Assembly: GCA_945885645.1 (NCBI GenBank)
Contig: CAMCYV010000054.1
Location: 1-8,453 of the forward strand
Length of the DNA: 8,453 nucleotides
From: Bifidobacterium breve
GTDB taxonomy: Bacteria > Actinomycetota > Actinomycetes > S36-B12
Direction: 5' to 3'
Made by a program: the position numbers and the translations under genes
Notes under the pieces: model-generated
Databases searched by the model: none
Seen by the model: the letters and a program-made list of their open reading frames with translations, nothing else
Told to the model about the DNA's origin: nothing
Shown here: positions 1 through 7,500 of the stretch, in pieces
How the letters are laid out: each line of letters opens with the position of its first letter
Numbering within the stretch: the first letter of the stretch is position 1

Positions 1-432
1 TCCCAGTTACTGGCAGGAGAGATAGGCAGCGCCGGATCGGTCACCAGTGTTGAGGGTAATAGGAATGCTTCGCACCTTGCCCGAAAACGTTTCGACTTGG
101 CTACTGATCTCCCAGATGCTCCTGTTCAGGTGATCAACAGCAGTGTTGAGTCCTTTGTGGCTCACATGCAGAAAGTGGGCGTGAGTCCCGAGGGTGTTTT
201 CCTGGATCCGCCCCGTTCGGGAGCTGGAATTTCGGTGTGTGAGGCCTTATGTGAAATTTCGCCAGCATTGATCCTTTATCTTGCATGCGATCCCGTGGCC
301 CTGGCGCGCGATACCAAGGTGCTGTGCGGTAGTGGAGTTTATGAATTGACTAGTTTGGCAGCGTGGGATGCGTTCCCGATGACCCATCATTTTGAATCAC
401 TTGCTGTGTTTACAAAGTTCAAAGTATCTTGA
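1..432 (+). CDS. TrmA/RlmD-family 5-methyluridine RNA methyltransferase, 3' part (5' end outside window)
   Basis: The frame is open from base 1, so only the last 143 residues are present and the real start lies upstream; the first start codon inside (TTG at 97) is not the true start. The family transfers a methyl group from S-adenosylmethionine to C5 of a uridine in rRNA or tRNA. What is visible is the C-terminal half of the SAM-dependent methyltransferase domain. There is an acidic SAM-binding stretch (VEGNRNA, about codons 17-23) and the DPPRSG motif at 205-222. The catalytic cysteine sits in LACDP (Cys codon 286-288), and the general-base glutamate in the terminal HHFES motif (Glu codon 394-396). 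All key residues of this half are present, so the gene looks intact. The N-terminal TRAM and RNA-recognition parts are not seen, so the target uridine cannot be assigned. The stop codon falls inside the palindrome ahead of acnA. Confidence 0.9.
   Translation, partial: SQLLAGEIGSAGSVTSVEGNRNASHLARKRFDLATDLPDAPVQVINSSVESFVAHMQKVGVSPEGVFLDPPRSGAGISVCEALCEISPALILYLACDPVALARDTKVLCGSGVYELTSLAAWDAFPMTHHFESLAVFTKFKVS
401..430 (+). promoter_or_regulatory. Possible acnA promoter (weak assignment)
   Basis: A TTGCTG at 401-406 and a TATCTT at 425-430 are 18 bases apart and could serve as -35 and -10 elements, placing the -10 inside the palindrome. An alternative uses TTGACG at 429-434 as -35 with TATCTT at 450-455, but its 15-base spacing is short. 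In either case the half-sites would cover core promoter elements, as expected for a repressor. Neither pair is a good consensus match, so this is only a candidate. Confidence 0.25.
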
Positions 433-445
433 CGTCAAGATACTT
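422..445. promoter_or_regulatory. Perfect 24-bp palindrome, candidate operator for acnA
   Basis: The 12 bases AAGTATCTTGAC are followed directly by their exact reverse complement GTCAAGATACTT, centred between 433 and 434. It covers the last codons and TGA stop of the methyltransferase gene and ends 40 bases before the acnA start. There is no loop between the arms and no T-run after them, so a dimeric DNA-binding protein site is more likely than an RNA terminator. It does not match the corynebacterial AcnR operator pattern (CAGNAC...GTACTG) that I recall, and I cannot name the regulator. The symmetry is seen directly; the operator role is inference. Confidence 0.6.
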
Positions 446-456
446 GTGATATCTTG
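425..456. repeat. Three copies of the half-site TATCTTG in alternating orientation
   Basis: TATCTTG occurs at 425-431 and 450-456, and its reverse complement CAAGATA at 436-442. The first two lie within the 24-bp palindrome. The second and third form an additional inverted repeat with 7-base arms and a 7-base spacer (cttgtga). Half-site centres are 11 and 14 bases apart, so the outer two direct copies are 25 bases apart. The arrangement could allow cooperative binding of a second dimer, or two alternative RNA stems if transcription starts upstream. The arms are AT-rich and would form weak RNA hairpins, which favours a DNA-level role. Confidence 0.55.
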
Positions 457-475
457 CCCTCAGGAAATCTAAGCC

Positions 476-481
476 GGGAGG
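476..481 (+). promoter_or_regulatory. Ribosome binding site of acnA
   Basis: GGGAGG ends 4 bases before the GTG at 486. The spacing is a little short but the match is strong. It supports this GTG as the start, and the encoded N-terminus (MTSLNSF, then [12 protein letters not shown]) begins as actinobacterial aconitases usually do. Confidence 0.75.
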
Positions 482-485
482 TCTT

Positions 486-3143
486 GTGACTAGTCTGAAT
501 TCGTTCTTCGCAAAGGAAACCCTTACCGTTGGTGGTGAGGACTTCGAGATATTTGCCATTGACGCAGTCCCCGGCAGTAAGAATTTGCCTTTTACCCACA
601 AGATTTTGTTGGAGAATCTACTGCGAACAGAAGATGGCGCCAATGTGAGCGCTGAGACGATTGCGGCCCTGGGCAATTGGGATGCCAAAGCTGAGCCCAC
701 GGAGGAAATCCAATTCACCCCCTCGCGCGTTGTTCTTCAGGACTTTACCGGGGTTCCGGTTGTCGTTGACCTTGCCACAATGCGCGAGGCAGTGATAGCA
801 CTTGGTGGTAACCCCGACAAGATCGAGCCCCTCAATCCGGTTGAACTTGTTATCGACCACTCCGTGATTGCTGACTTTTTTGGAACCCCAGATTCAGCCG
901 AACGAAATGTCGAGCTCGAGTACGAACGCAATAGGGAGCGCTATCAGTTCTTGCGGTGGGGGCAGGGCGCATTTGTCGAATTCAAGGTCGTTCCCCCCGG
1001 CACCGGAATCGTTCATCAGGTGAATATCGAAAATTTGGCGAGAGTAGTCATGGCTCGTGGGGGCCAGGCATACCCTGACACGGTTGTCGGCACAGATTCG
1101 CACACCACCATGGTTAATGGACTCGGCGTGCTGGGTTGGGGTGTCGGTGGAATTGAGGCCGAAGCGGCAATGCTCGGTCAATCTGTCTCGATGCTGATTC
1201 CCCGCGTGCTTGGCTTCAAACTCACGGGCGAACTTCCCCCCGGCGCAACCGCCACCGACTTGGTGCTAACAATCACAGAAATGTTGCGCGAGCGTGGTGT
1301 CGTCGGTAAATTCGTTGAATTTTATGGCGATGGCGTGAGTTCTGTTCCGCTGGCAAACCGGGCGACGATTGGAAACATGAGCCCTGAATATGGCAGTACG
1401 GTGGCTATTTTTCCCATCGATGAAGTGACTTTGAAATATCTTGCTTTGACGGGACGATCCTCGGAATCAATTGAACTGGTGAGGGCTTATGCCCAACGAC
1501 AGGGTCTGTGGCACGACACCACCTCGCATGCCACTTACTCAGACTCGATTGAACTAGATATGAGCACCGTGGTGCCCAGCCTCGCAGGGCCTAAGCGTCC
1601 ACAAGATCGAGTGATTTTGTCGAAATCTCAACCAATGTTTAAAAAAGCTGTCGCAGATTTCACCTCGGTACCGGACCAAAAAGTTCGTATTGATATTGCC
1701 GGTGAATCCGTGGAAGTCGGGCACGGTGCTGTTGGAGTTGCCGCAATTACTTCATGTACCAATACGTCAAACCCGTCGGTCATGATCGGTGCAGGGCTTC
1801 TGGCGAAGAAAGCCGTGGAGCGTGGTCTGACCCGCAAACCATGGGTCAAAACGACATTGGCGCCCGGATCAAAGGTAGTTACTGACTACTACGAGAAGTC
1901 GGGGCTATTGCCATATTTGGAAAAACTTGGTTTTAATGTTGTTGGGTACGGCTGCACAACCTGTATCGGCAACTCAGGTCCTTTGATTCCCGCGCTATCC
2001 GCTGCGATAAACACTGATGACCTGGTCGTTAGTTCGGTGCTTAGCGGGAATAGAAACTTTGAGGGACGAATTAACCCAGACGTCAAAATGAATTACCTTG
2101 CTTCACCACCACTTGTTGTTGCATACGCAATCGCGGGAACCATGGATATTGACCTCGTCAACGATCCACTGGGATTTGACGAAAGTGGTACTCCAGTATT
2201 TCTCGCCGACATCTGGCCTTCAGCCACAGAAATTGAACAGGTGATTGCTGAGTCAATTGATTCCCAGATGTACATTGATAGATACCGAGATGTTTTTGCC
2301 GGTGATGAAGCTTGGCGATCCCTCCCAACCCCTACGGGCAGCATTTTTCAGTGGGATGCACAGAGCACCTATGTTCGGCGCCCTCCGTATTTCGAAGGAA
2401 TGCAACGCGAACCATCGCCCGTTACCAACATAAGCGGGGCACGTGTTCTCGCGTGGCTGGGTGACTCAGTCACAACCGACCACATTTCACCAGCGGGTTC
2501 AATAAAAGCTGACTCACCGGCTGGTATTTACTTGAGCGAGCACGGAATTGAACGCAAGGATTTCAACTCATACGGCTCGCGTCGAGGAAATCATGAAGTG
2601 ATGATTCGAGGGACTTTCGCCAACATTCGGTTGAAGAATCTTATTGCTCCCGGAACTGAGGGCGGGTTCACCGTCGATTTCACAGACCCCGGCATGGGCG
2701 TCACGCCAATCTATGACGCAGCGATGAAGTACAAGAGTGATGGAATCCCACTCATCATTCTGGCGGGCAAAGAGTACGGTTCAGGGTCAAGCCGTGACTG
2801 GGCTGCAAAGGGCACTGCGCTTCTCGGAGTGCGCGCGGTTATTGCAGAGTCGTATGAACGAATTCACCGATCCAATTTGATTGGCATGGGGGTCCTTCCA
2901 TTGCAGTTCGTTGAAGGTGAAAACGCTCAAACACTTGGCCTTAGCGGCAATGAAGTGTTTGCCATTGACGGCGTCACAGAGCTCAATGCCGGAATAACGC
3001 CCAAGCAATTAAAGGTGAGCGCGACGACACCAGAGGGAAGCGTCATTGAATTTGTTGCGGACTTGCGGATCGACACACCGGGCGAAGCTGATTACTATCG
3101 AAACGGCGGAATCTTGCAGTACGTCCTTCGTTCGCTTCTGTGA
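486..3143 (+). CDS. acnA: Aconitate hydratase A (aconitase)
   Basis: This cytoplasmic TCA-cycle enzyme interconverts citrate and isocitrate through cis-aconitate using a [4Fe-4S] cluster. The 885-residue product is full length, slightly shorter than the roughly 900-940 residues of other actinobacterial AcnA proteins. The N-terminal catalytic region (about residues 65-555) carries VIDHSV (122-127) and [12 protein letters not shown] (203-214). The three cluster-binding cysteines are C424 in [10 protein letters not shown] and C490 and C493 in [11 protein letters not shown]. The C-terminal swivel domain (about 650-885) has [14 protein letters not shown] (658-671) and the active-site loop YGSGSSRDW (764-772); S768 should be the catalytic serine and R770 a substrate-binding arginine. 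Start is GTG with a good ribosome binding site. The stop overlaps the next gene's start by 4 bases, and the palindrome upstream probably controls expression. Moonlighting as an RNA-binding regulator is known for some AcnA/IRP proteins but cannot be judged here. Confidence 0.97.
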   Translation: MTSLNSFFAKETLTVGGEDFEIFAIDAVPGSKNLPFTHKILLENLLRTEDGANVSAETIAALGNWDAKAEPTEEIQFTPSRVVLQDFTGVPVVVDLATMREAVIALGGNPDKIEPLNPVELVIDHSVIADFFGTPDSAERNVELEYERNRERYQFLRWGQGAFVEFKVVPPGTGIVHQVNIENLARVVMARGGQAYPDTVVGTDSHTTMVNGLGVLGWGVGGIEAEAAMLGQSVSMLIPRVLGFKLTGELPPGATATDLVLTITEMLRERGVVGKFVEFYGDGVSSVPLANRATIGNMSPEYGSTVAIFPIDEVTLKYLALTGRSSESIELVRAYAQRQGLWHDTTSHATYSDSIELDMSTVVPSLAGPKRPQDRVILSKSQPMFKKAVADFTSVPDQKVRIDIAGESVEVGHGAVGVAAITSCTNTSNPSVMIGAGLLAKKAVERGLTRKPWVKTTLAPGSKVVTDYYEKSGLLPYLEKLGFNVVGYGCTTCIGNSGPLIPALSAAINTDDLVVSSVLSGNRNFEGRINPDVKMNYLASPPLVVAYAIAGTMDIDLVNDPLGFDESGTPVFLADIWPSATEIEQVIAESIDSQMYIDRYRDVFAGDEAWRSLPTPTGSIFQWDAQSTYVRRPPYFEGMQREPSPVTNISGARVLAWLGDSVTTDHISPAGSIKADSPAGIYLSEHGIERKDFNSYGSRRGNHEVMIRGTFANIRLKNLIAPGTEGGFTVDFTDPGMGVTPIYDAAMKYKSDGIPLIILAGKEYGSGSSRDWAAKGTALLGVRAVIAESYERIHRSNLIGMGVLPLQFVEGENAQTLGLSGNEVFAIDGVTELNAGITPKQLKVSATTPEGSVIEFVADLRIDTPGEADYYRNGGILQYVLRSLL

Positions 3144-3505
3144 CGAATACGCCTGCTGGGTGGCCAACGGACTTGGTCTCCTCTTTCGACCCGGAGTTCT
3201 CGGGCCAGGTCACTCGTTGGTTGTTGGAGCGCCTGCCGGGTGAATTTCGAGACACGGAGATCAGAAATGATCCGATTGCGCTTTCCTGGGTACTTCGTGA
3301 GCGGCTAAAAAGTGATCTTGAATTGATGCGGCGGCTATATGCCACTGCTCGAGTCAACTCGGGAAGCACGAGGCCCTCGGAGCTACTAGAGGCCCTTAGC
3401 GAGATCGGAGCACAGCTATTGCGCACCGAACGAGAAGCAAATTCTGTTGCCAGCGCCATCGAGGCGCTAGACCACGGCAAGATAAACACTTCTGATCTAG
3501 ACTAG
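3140..3505 (+). CDS. Uncharacterised 121-residue protein between acnA and dxs
   Basis: I do not recognise a characterised family. The start GTG at 3140 shares bases with the acnA stop (GTGA overlap) and has no Shine-Dalgarno sequence before it, so translation probably depends on ribosomes finishing acnA. The protein is soluble, with no signal peptide or membrane segment. The N-terminus is proline- and tryptophan-containing. A helical central part (about 24-70) follows, with [11 protein letters not shown] and many charged residues, then a predicted amphipathic helix (about 80-112). The middle loosely resembles uncharacterised actinobacterial proteins with a WLL..LP..(F/Y)R pattern followed by a stretch on the theme 'hP..L'; this is recollection, not a search. 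There are no cysteines, and no catalytic motif is evident. Seven of 17 leucines use CTA, far more than in neighbouring genes. A long antisense frame overlaps it, but position and coupling favour this strand. Confidence 0.75.
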   Translation: MTNTPAGWPTDLVSSFDPEFSGQVTRWLLERLPGEFRDTEIRNDPIALSWVLRERLKSDLELMRRLYATARVNSGSTRPSELLEALSEIGAQLLRTEREANSVASAIEALDHGKINTSDLD

Positions 3506-3509
3506 GCGG

Positions 3510-5420
3510 ATGCGATATTTGGCGGGAATCCGTGATCCCCGAGATGTTCGGGCCCTCCCTGCTGACAAGCTCCCCGAACTAGCGCGTGAGATCCGTGCGT
3601 TTTTGGTTGAGAAGGTCTCAGCTTCCGGCGGTCACTTGGGACCAAACTTGGGTGTCGTAGAACTCAGCATCGCCCTTCACCGAGTTTTTCGGTCACCAGA
3701 AGATGCCATTATTTGGGACACCGGTCATCAGGCTTACGTTCATAAAATATTGACCGGTCGTGCTGGAGATTTTGATTCGCTTCGCCAAGAAGGCGGCATC
3801 AGCGGCTATCCCAGTCGCAGTGAGAGCGTGCATGACATTGTTGAAAACTCACATGCTTCGACAGCCCTGTCCTATGCGGATGGACTTGCCAAGGCTTGGC
3901 AGCAGCGTGGGCTGCTGGGGAAGCAGCACGTGGTCGCTGTTATTGGCGACGGTGCGTTAACCGGTGGGATGGCGTGGGAGGCCTTGAACAATATTGCAAC
4001 AGGGGAGCGACCAATTGTGATTGTCGTAAATGACAATGCGAGGTCCTATTCGCCGACGATCGGTGGACTGGCTCACCACCTTCACACGCTTCGAACCGCA
4101 CCAAGTTATGAGAAGGTCATGGGTTGGGGTAAGCGGGTACTGCTGCGCACCCCTGTTGTTGGCCCCCCTGTTTTTGACGCCTTGCACGGCATGAAAAAGG
4201 GAGTTAAAGACGTTGTTGCGCCACAAGGCATGTTTGAAGATCTTGGGCTGAAGTACGTCGGTCCGGTAAACGGCCACGATGAATCAGAAGTTGAGTTCGC
4301 CTTGAGCCGTGCCCGAGATTTTAACGCACCGGTGATTGTTCATGTGATTACGCATAAAGGCCAGGGCTACGCTCCGGCTGAGGCTGATGACGCCGATCGA
4401 TTCCACGGTGTGGGTGTGATCGATCCTGAAACGGGATTACCTGTAGTTGCTGCTGGCCGAAGTTGGACAAAGGCATTTTCTGATGAATTGGTGTCAATTG
4501 GAAGAGTTCGACCGGATGTAGTTGCGATTACCGCAGCGATGTTGGGGCCAACTGGGCTCGATCAATTTGCACTGGAGTTTCCCACTCGCACCTATGACGT
4601 AGGTATTGCCGAACAACATGCCGCTACGAGCGCGGCTGGTTTGGCCTTTGGTGGAATGCATCCGGTTGTGGCCGTGTATGCAACATTTTTGAATCGGGCA
4701 TTCGACCAAGTTGTGATGGACTGTGCACTTCACAAAGCGGGGGTGACGTTCATCTTGGATCGGGCTGGCATTACCGGCGATGACGGAGCGAGTCATAATG
4801 GAGTCTGGGATATGTCCATGTTGCAGGTGGTTCCTGGGTTGCAGATCGCTGCTCCCCGTGACGAATCAACCCTTAAGCAGGCCTTGCGCGAAGCGATTGA
4901 CATTAACGACGCGCCATCGGTAGTTCGTTTCTCTAAGGGCGCTGTTCCCCAAGATTTCACGGCGCTGGTCCGTGAGGGGTGTGTAGATGTGCTCGCTCGC
5001 CATGGAAATACGGAAGTATGCATTGTTGCGGTTGGCTCTTTCGCCCAGCTTGGGATTGAAGTTTGCGAGGGTCTCAAAGCCCAAGGTATTGGAGCGCAAG
5101 TGCTCGATCCACGATGGGTGAAACCGATTCCACAATATGTTCTGGATCAAGCGGCGAAAGCCACATTGGTTGTTGTAATCGAAGACGGCATACGGGCCGG
5201 TGGCGTGGGCGCTGCCCTTAGCCAAGCTTTACGTGATTCAAACGTTGATGTTCCCCTGCGCAACTTTGGTACTCCGCTAGCGTTTCTCGATCATGCTAAA
5301 CGAAGTTCAATCCTCGCGGATCTAGGCCTTACCCCTCAGGCGATAACGCGGTCAATAACCGAGTGGATGGCAAGCAGTGAGCGGGGCGAAGTGGTCGATT
5401 CTGTTAGTCAGGAACACTAG
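3510..5420 (+). CDS. dxs: 1-deoxy-D-xylulose-5-phosphate synthase
   Basis: Dxs condenses pyruvate and glyceraldehyde 3-phosphate, using thiamine diphosphate and Mg2+, to make DXP, the entry point of the MEP isoprenoid pathway. The 636-residue product is the usual length. The N-terminal thiamine-binding domain has SGGHLGPN (H42), TGHQAY (H73), the GDG...NDN cofactor motif (G146-D147-G148 to N176) and DRFHG (H299). The central transketolase pyrimidine-binding domain has the cofactor glutamate E368 in GIAEQHA, plus Y390, R396, R418, D425 and H429 in [15 protein letters not shown]. The C-terminal transketolase domain runs from about 500 to 620. Start is fixed at ATG 3510 by an in-frame TAG at 3498 with no other start codon between. 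The only purine-rich stretch, AGGCGG (3504-3509), touches the ATG, so initiation is probably coupled to termination of the small gene 4 bases upstream. Its 3' end overlaps convergent fadB by 17 bases. Confidence 0.97.
   Translation: MRYLAGIRDPRDVRALPADKLPELAREIRAFLVEKVSASGGHLGPNLGVVELSIALHRVFRSPEDAIIWDTGHQAYVHKILTGRAGDFDSLRQEGGISGYPSRSESVHDIVENSHASTALSYADGLAKAWQQRGLLGKQHVVAVIGDGALTGGMAWEALNNIATGERPIVIVVNDNARSYSPTIGGLAHHLHTLRTAPSYEKVMGWGKRVLLRTPVVGPPVFDALHGMKKGVKDVVAPQGMFEDLGLKYVGPVNGHDESEVEFALSRARDFNAPVIVHVITHKGQGYAPAEADDADRFHGVGVIDPETGLPVVAAGRSWTKAFSDELVSIGRVRPDVVAITAAMLGPTGLDQFALEFPTRTYDVGIAEQHAATSAAGLAFGGMHPVVAVYATFLNRAFDQVVMDCALHKAGVTFILDRAGITGDDGASHNGVWDMSMLQVVPGLQIAAPRDESTLKQALREAIDINDAPSVVRFSKGAVPQDFTALVREGCVDVLARHGNTEVCIVAVGSFAQLGIEVCEGLKAQGIGAQVLDPRWVKPIPQYVLDQAAKATLVVVIEDGIRAGGVGAALSQALRDSNVDVPLRNFGTPLAFLDHAKRSSILADLGLTPQAITRSITEWMASSERGEVVDSVSQEH
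5404..5420. other. 17-base tail-to-tail overlap of dxs and fadB
   Basis: The dxs stop TAG (5418-5420) lies beyond the fadB stop TAA (read on the minus strand at 5406-5404), so the last codons of both genes are encoded by the same bases on opposite strands. No stem-loop with a T-run is visible on either strand close to the junction. Transcripts from each side therefore probably extend into the opposing gene, or end by a factor-dependent mechanism. Confidence 0.85.
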
Positions 5421-7500
5421 CAACCCCTGGGGCTAAAAATTGAGGATTGCTGTAACCCTCGCGATCGAGGTAAGGGGTGATCCCGCCGAGCCAAAATGGC
5501 CAGCCGGCACCGAGAATCATGCACAGATCAAGGTCCTGAGCCTCGGCGACAACGCCTTCATCAAGCATGATGCGAGCCTCTTGGGCTAAGGCTTTCAGCG
5601 CCCTGTCTCTAATCTGATCCGGGGTCATGGTGCTGGGTGAATCACCAAAGATCTCCGATACTCGAGGGTCCACCGACTTGTTTCCTTTGTCATCCCACAA
5701 CCAGATACCGGGAAGTCCCGAAGCAACGAGTTGACCCATTTTTTCTGAGGCATGGAAGCGATCGGGGAAATGCCCATTGAGGGTTTCGGCCACGTGTTGG
5801 GCAACGGCCGGTCCGACCATCTGGAAAAGAACGAAGGGATCCATGGGCAGCCCCATTTCATGAACGGCGGCGTCAGCGTCAGCAAAACTAGCTCCTTCGT
5901 CGACGCAGGCAATGATCTCACCAAGGAAGCGATTGAGCAGACGGTTAACGACAAATGCGGGCCGATCGGCTACTAGAACACATGATTTTTTGAGGCCTTT
6001 TCCGAGCGCAAAACCCGTGGCAAGGGTCGCATCATTTGTTTTGAGTGCCCGTGCGATCTCAAGTAATGGCATGAGTGCGACGGGATTGAAAAAGTGGAAT
6101 CCCACAACCCGCTCGGGGTATTTCAAGTCCGCTGCCATTTCAGTGACAGAAAGCGAAGAGGTGTTGGTGGCCAAAATGCAATCAGGTCGCACAACATCTT
6201 CCAATTGCGCGAAGACGATCTTTTTCACACCGAGTTCTTCAAAAACGGCTTCGATAACAAAATCGGCGTCCGCAAACGAACCCTTATCGGTTGTGCCGGT
6301 GATGAGTGCTTTGAGCCGATTGCATTTATCAGCTGATAGACGACCTTTTCCTTGAAGTTTGTCCAGTTCTGCGTGAACATAACCGACACCTTTGTCCACG
6401 CGTTCCTGATCAAGGTCGGTCATGACAACAGGAACCTTGAGATTTCGAGCGAAAAGTAGGGCAAGTTGGCTCGCCATCAGTCCAGCGCCCACAATTCCCA
6501 CCTTTTTTACGGGAAGGGCTAAGGATTTGTCGGGAACACCAACGGGTCGCTTAGCGCGCTTTTGCACCAAGTCAAAGGCGTACAGGGAAGCGCGCACGGG
6601 ATCCGACATCACGAGTTCGGTCAAAGCCCGATCCTCGGCATCAAAGCCCTCGGTTCGCGTCGCTGTTTTTGCAGCGGCCACCAAATCAACCGCCAAATAG
6701 GGTGCACGCGATGCTCCATGAATTCTGGAGTCAATCTGTTTACGCGCACCTTCAATGATCGCATCCCAATTACCCCGATCAATCGGTGATCGATCGACGG
6801 TGATTACATTTGTGAGAACTTTTGCAGCCCAGAGTATTGATTGTTCAAGGAAGTCAGCTGGCTCAAGCATGACGTCCATGACACCAAGTTCTACTGATTG
6901 CTTGGGCTTCATCTGCTTGTTCTGACTCATGGAGTTGTTGATAATTACTTCAAGCGCATTTTTCGGCCCAACCAAATTTGGCAGCAACCACGCCCCGCCC
7001 CAACCAGGGATTATTCCCAGGAAAACTTCAGGAAGTGACAGTGCTGCAGCATCGGATGAGACCGTTCGGTAATTGCAATGCAGCGCAAGTTCCAAACCGC
7101 CACCCATGGCCGCCCCATTAACAAACGCGAATGTTGGGACGGCAAATTCACCAAAACGTCGCATTACATCGTGCCCCAATTTTCCAAAGGCAGCAATAAT
7201 CTTGGGATCATTCACCAAACCCATTGCAGAGAGGTCTGCACCAACTGCGAAAACAAAAGGCTTTCCCGTCACACCGACCGCGGCCACATCGGTGCGAGCT
7301 GCGATTTCGTCGAGCGCATTGTTGAGTGATGCCAGCCCGCTGGGTCCAAAAGTTGATGGGCGAGTGTGGTCTTTGCCGTTGTCTAAAGTGATAAGGGCCA
7401 TGGTGCCTGCAGCAAGTGGCATCGGGAAATATCGAACTCGAGCCTCGGTAACAATCTCATCGGGATTGACTACCGTTGTTTCGTCCTGTGATTTACTCAT
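5404..7500 (-). CDS. fadB: Fatty-acid oxidation alpha subunit: enoyl-CoA hydratase / 3-hydroxyacyl-CoA dehydrogenase
   Basis: This bifunctional cytoplasmic enzyme hydrates trans-2-enoyl-CoA and oxidises the resulting L-3-hydroxyacyl-CoA with NAD+, the two middle steps of beta-oxidation. The 698-residue product is family length. The N-terminal crotonase domain (about 20-210) has the oxyanion-hole region [13 protein letters not shown] with E137 and [11 protein letters not shown] with E158, the two catalytic glutamates. A linker (about 210-325) follows. The dehydrogenase Rossmann domain has [13 protein letters not shown] (335-347), NTSSL (446-450) and the catalytic pair H469 (GFHFFNP) and E481, with N519 in VVNRLL. 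Two C-terminal dehydrogenase helical domains end with GWPFWLGGI (666-674). All key residues are present. ATG 7500 is preceded by AGGGAG 6 bases upstream and overlaps the thiolase stop (ATGA). FadJ is an alternative name; coupling with an upstream thiolase gene matches actinobacterial fadA-fadB pairs. Confidence 0.93.
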   Translation of the reverse strand: MSKSQDETTVVNPDEIVTEARVRYFPMPLAAGTMALITLDNGKDHTRPSTFGPSGLASLNNALDEIAARTDVAAVGVTGKPFVFAVGADLSAMGLVNDPKIIAAFGKLGHDVMRRFGEFAVPTFAFVNGAAMGGGLELALHCNYRTVSSDAAALSLPEVFLGIIPGWGGAWLLPNLVGPKNALEVIINNSMSQNKQMKPKQSVELGVMDVMLEPADFLEQSILWAAKVLTNVITVDRSPIDRGNWDAIIEGARKQIDSRIHGASRAPYLAVDLVAAAKTATRTEGFDAEDRALTELVMSDPVRASLYAFDLVQKRAKRPVGVPDKSLALPVKKVGIVGAGLMASQLALLFARNLKVPVVMTDLDQERVDKGVGYVHAELDKLQGKGRLSADKCNRLKALITGTTDKGSFADADFVIEAVFEELGVKKIVFAQLEDVVRPDCILATNTSSLSVTEMAADLKYPERVVGFHFFNPVALMPLLEIARALKTNDATLATGFALGKGLKKSCVLVADRPAFVVNRLLNRFLGEIIACVDEGASFADADAAVHEMGLPMDPFVLFQMVGPAVAQHVAETLNGHFPDRFHASEKMGQLVASGLPGIWLWDDKGNKSVDPRVSEIFGDSPSTMTPDQIRDRALKALAQEARIMLDEGVVAEAQDLDLCMILGAGWPFWLGGITPYLDREGYSNPQFLAPGVASVPD

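Noticed and set aside
97..99. TTG at 97 as the start of a small separate gene
   Set aside because: The frame is open from base 1 and encodes methyltransferase sequence upstream of it, so this is an internal codon.
422..445. The 24-bp palindrome as an intrinsic terminator of the methyltransferase gene
   Set aside because: The arms are AT-rich and directly abutting, and no T-tract follows on either strand.
3043..3489. 148-codon open frame on the minus strand
   Set aside because: It lies antisense to the acnA 3' end and the small gene. It has no ribosome binding site or recognisable motif, and the plus-strand reading fits the operon.
5424..5432. CCCCTGGGG as a terminator between dxs and fadB
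   Set aside because: A one-base loop cannot form, opening it leaves a 3-bp stem, and no T-run follows.
5912..6355. 147-codon open frame on the plus strand
   Set aside because: It is antisense to the fadB dehydrogenase domain, with shadow-like composition and no homology that I recognise.
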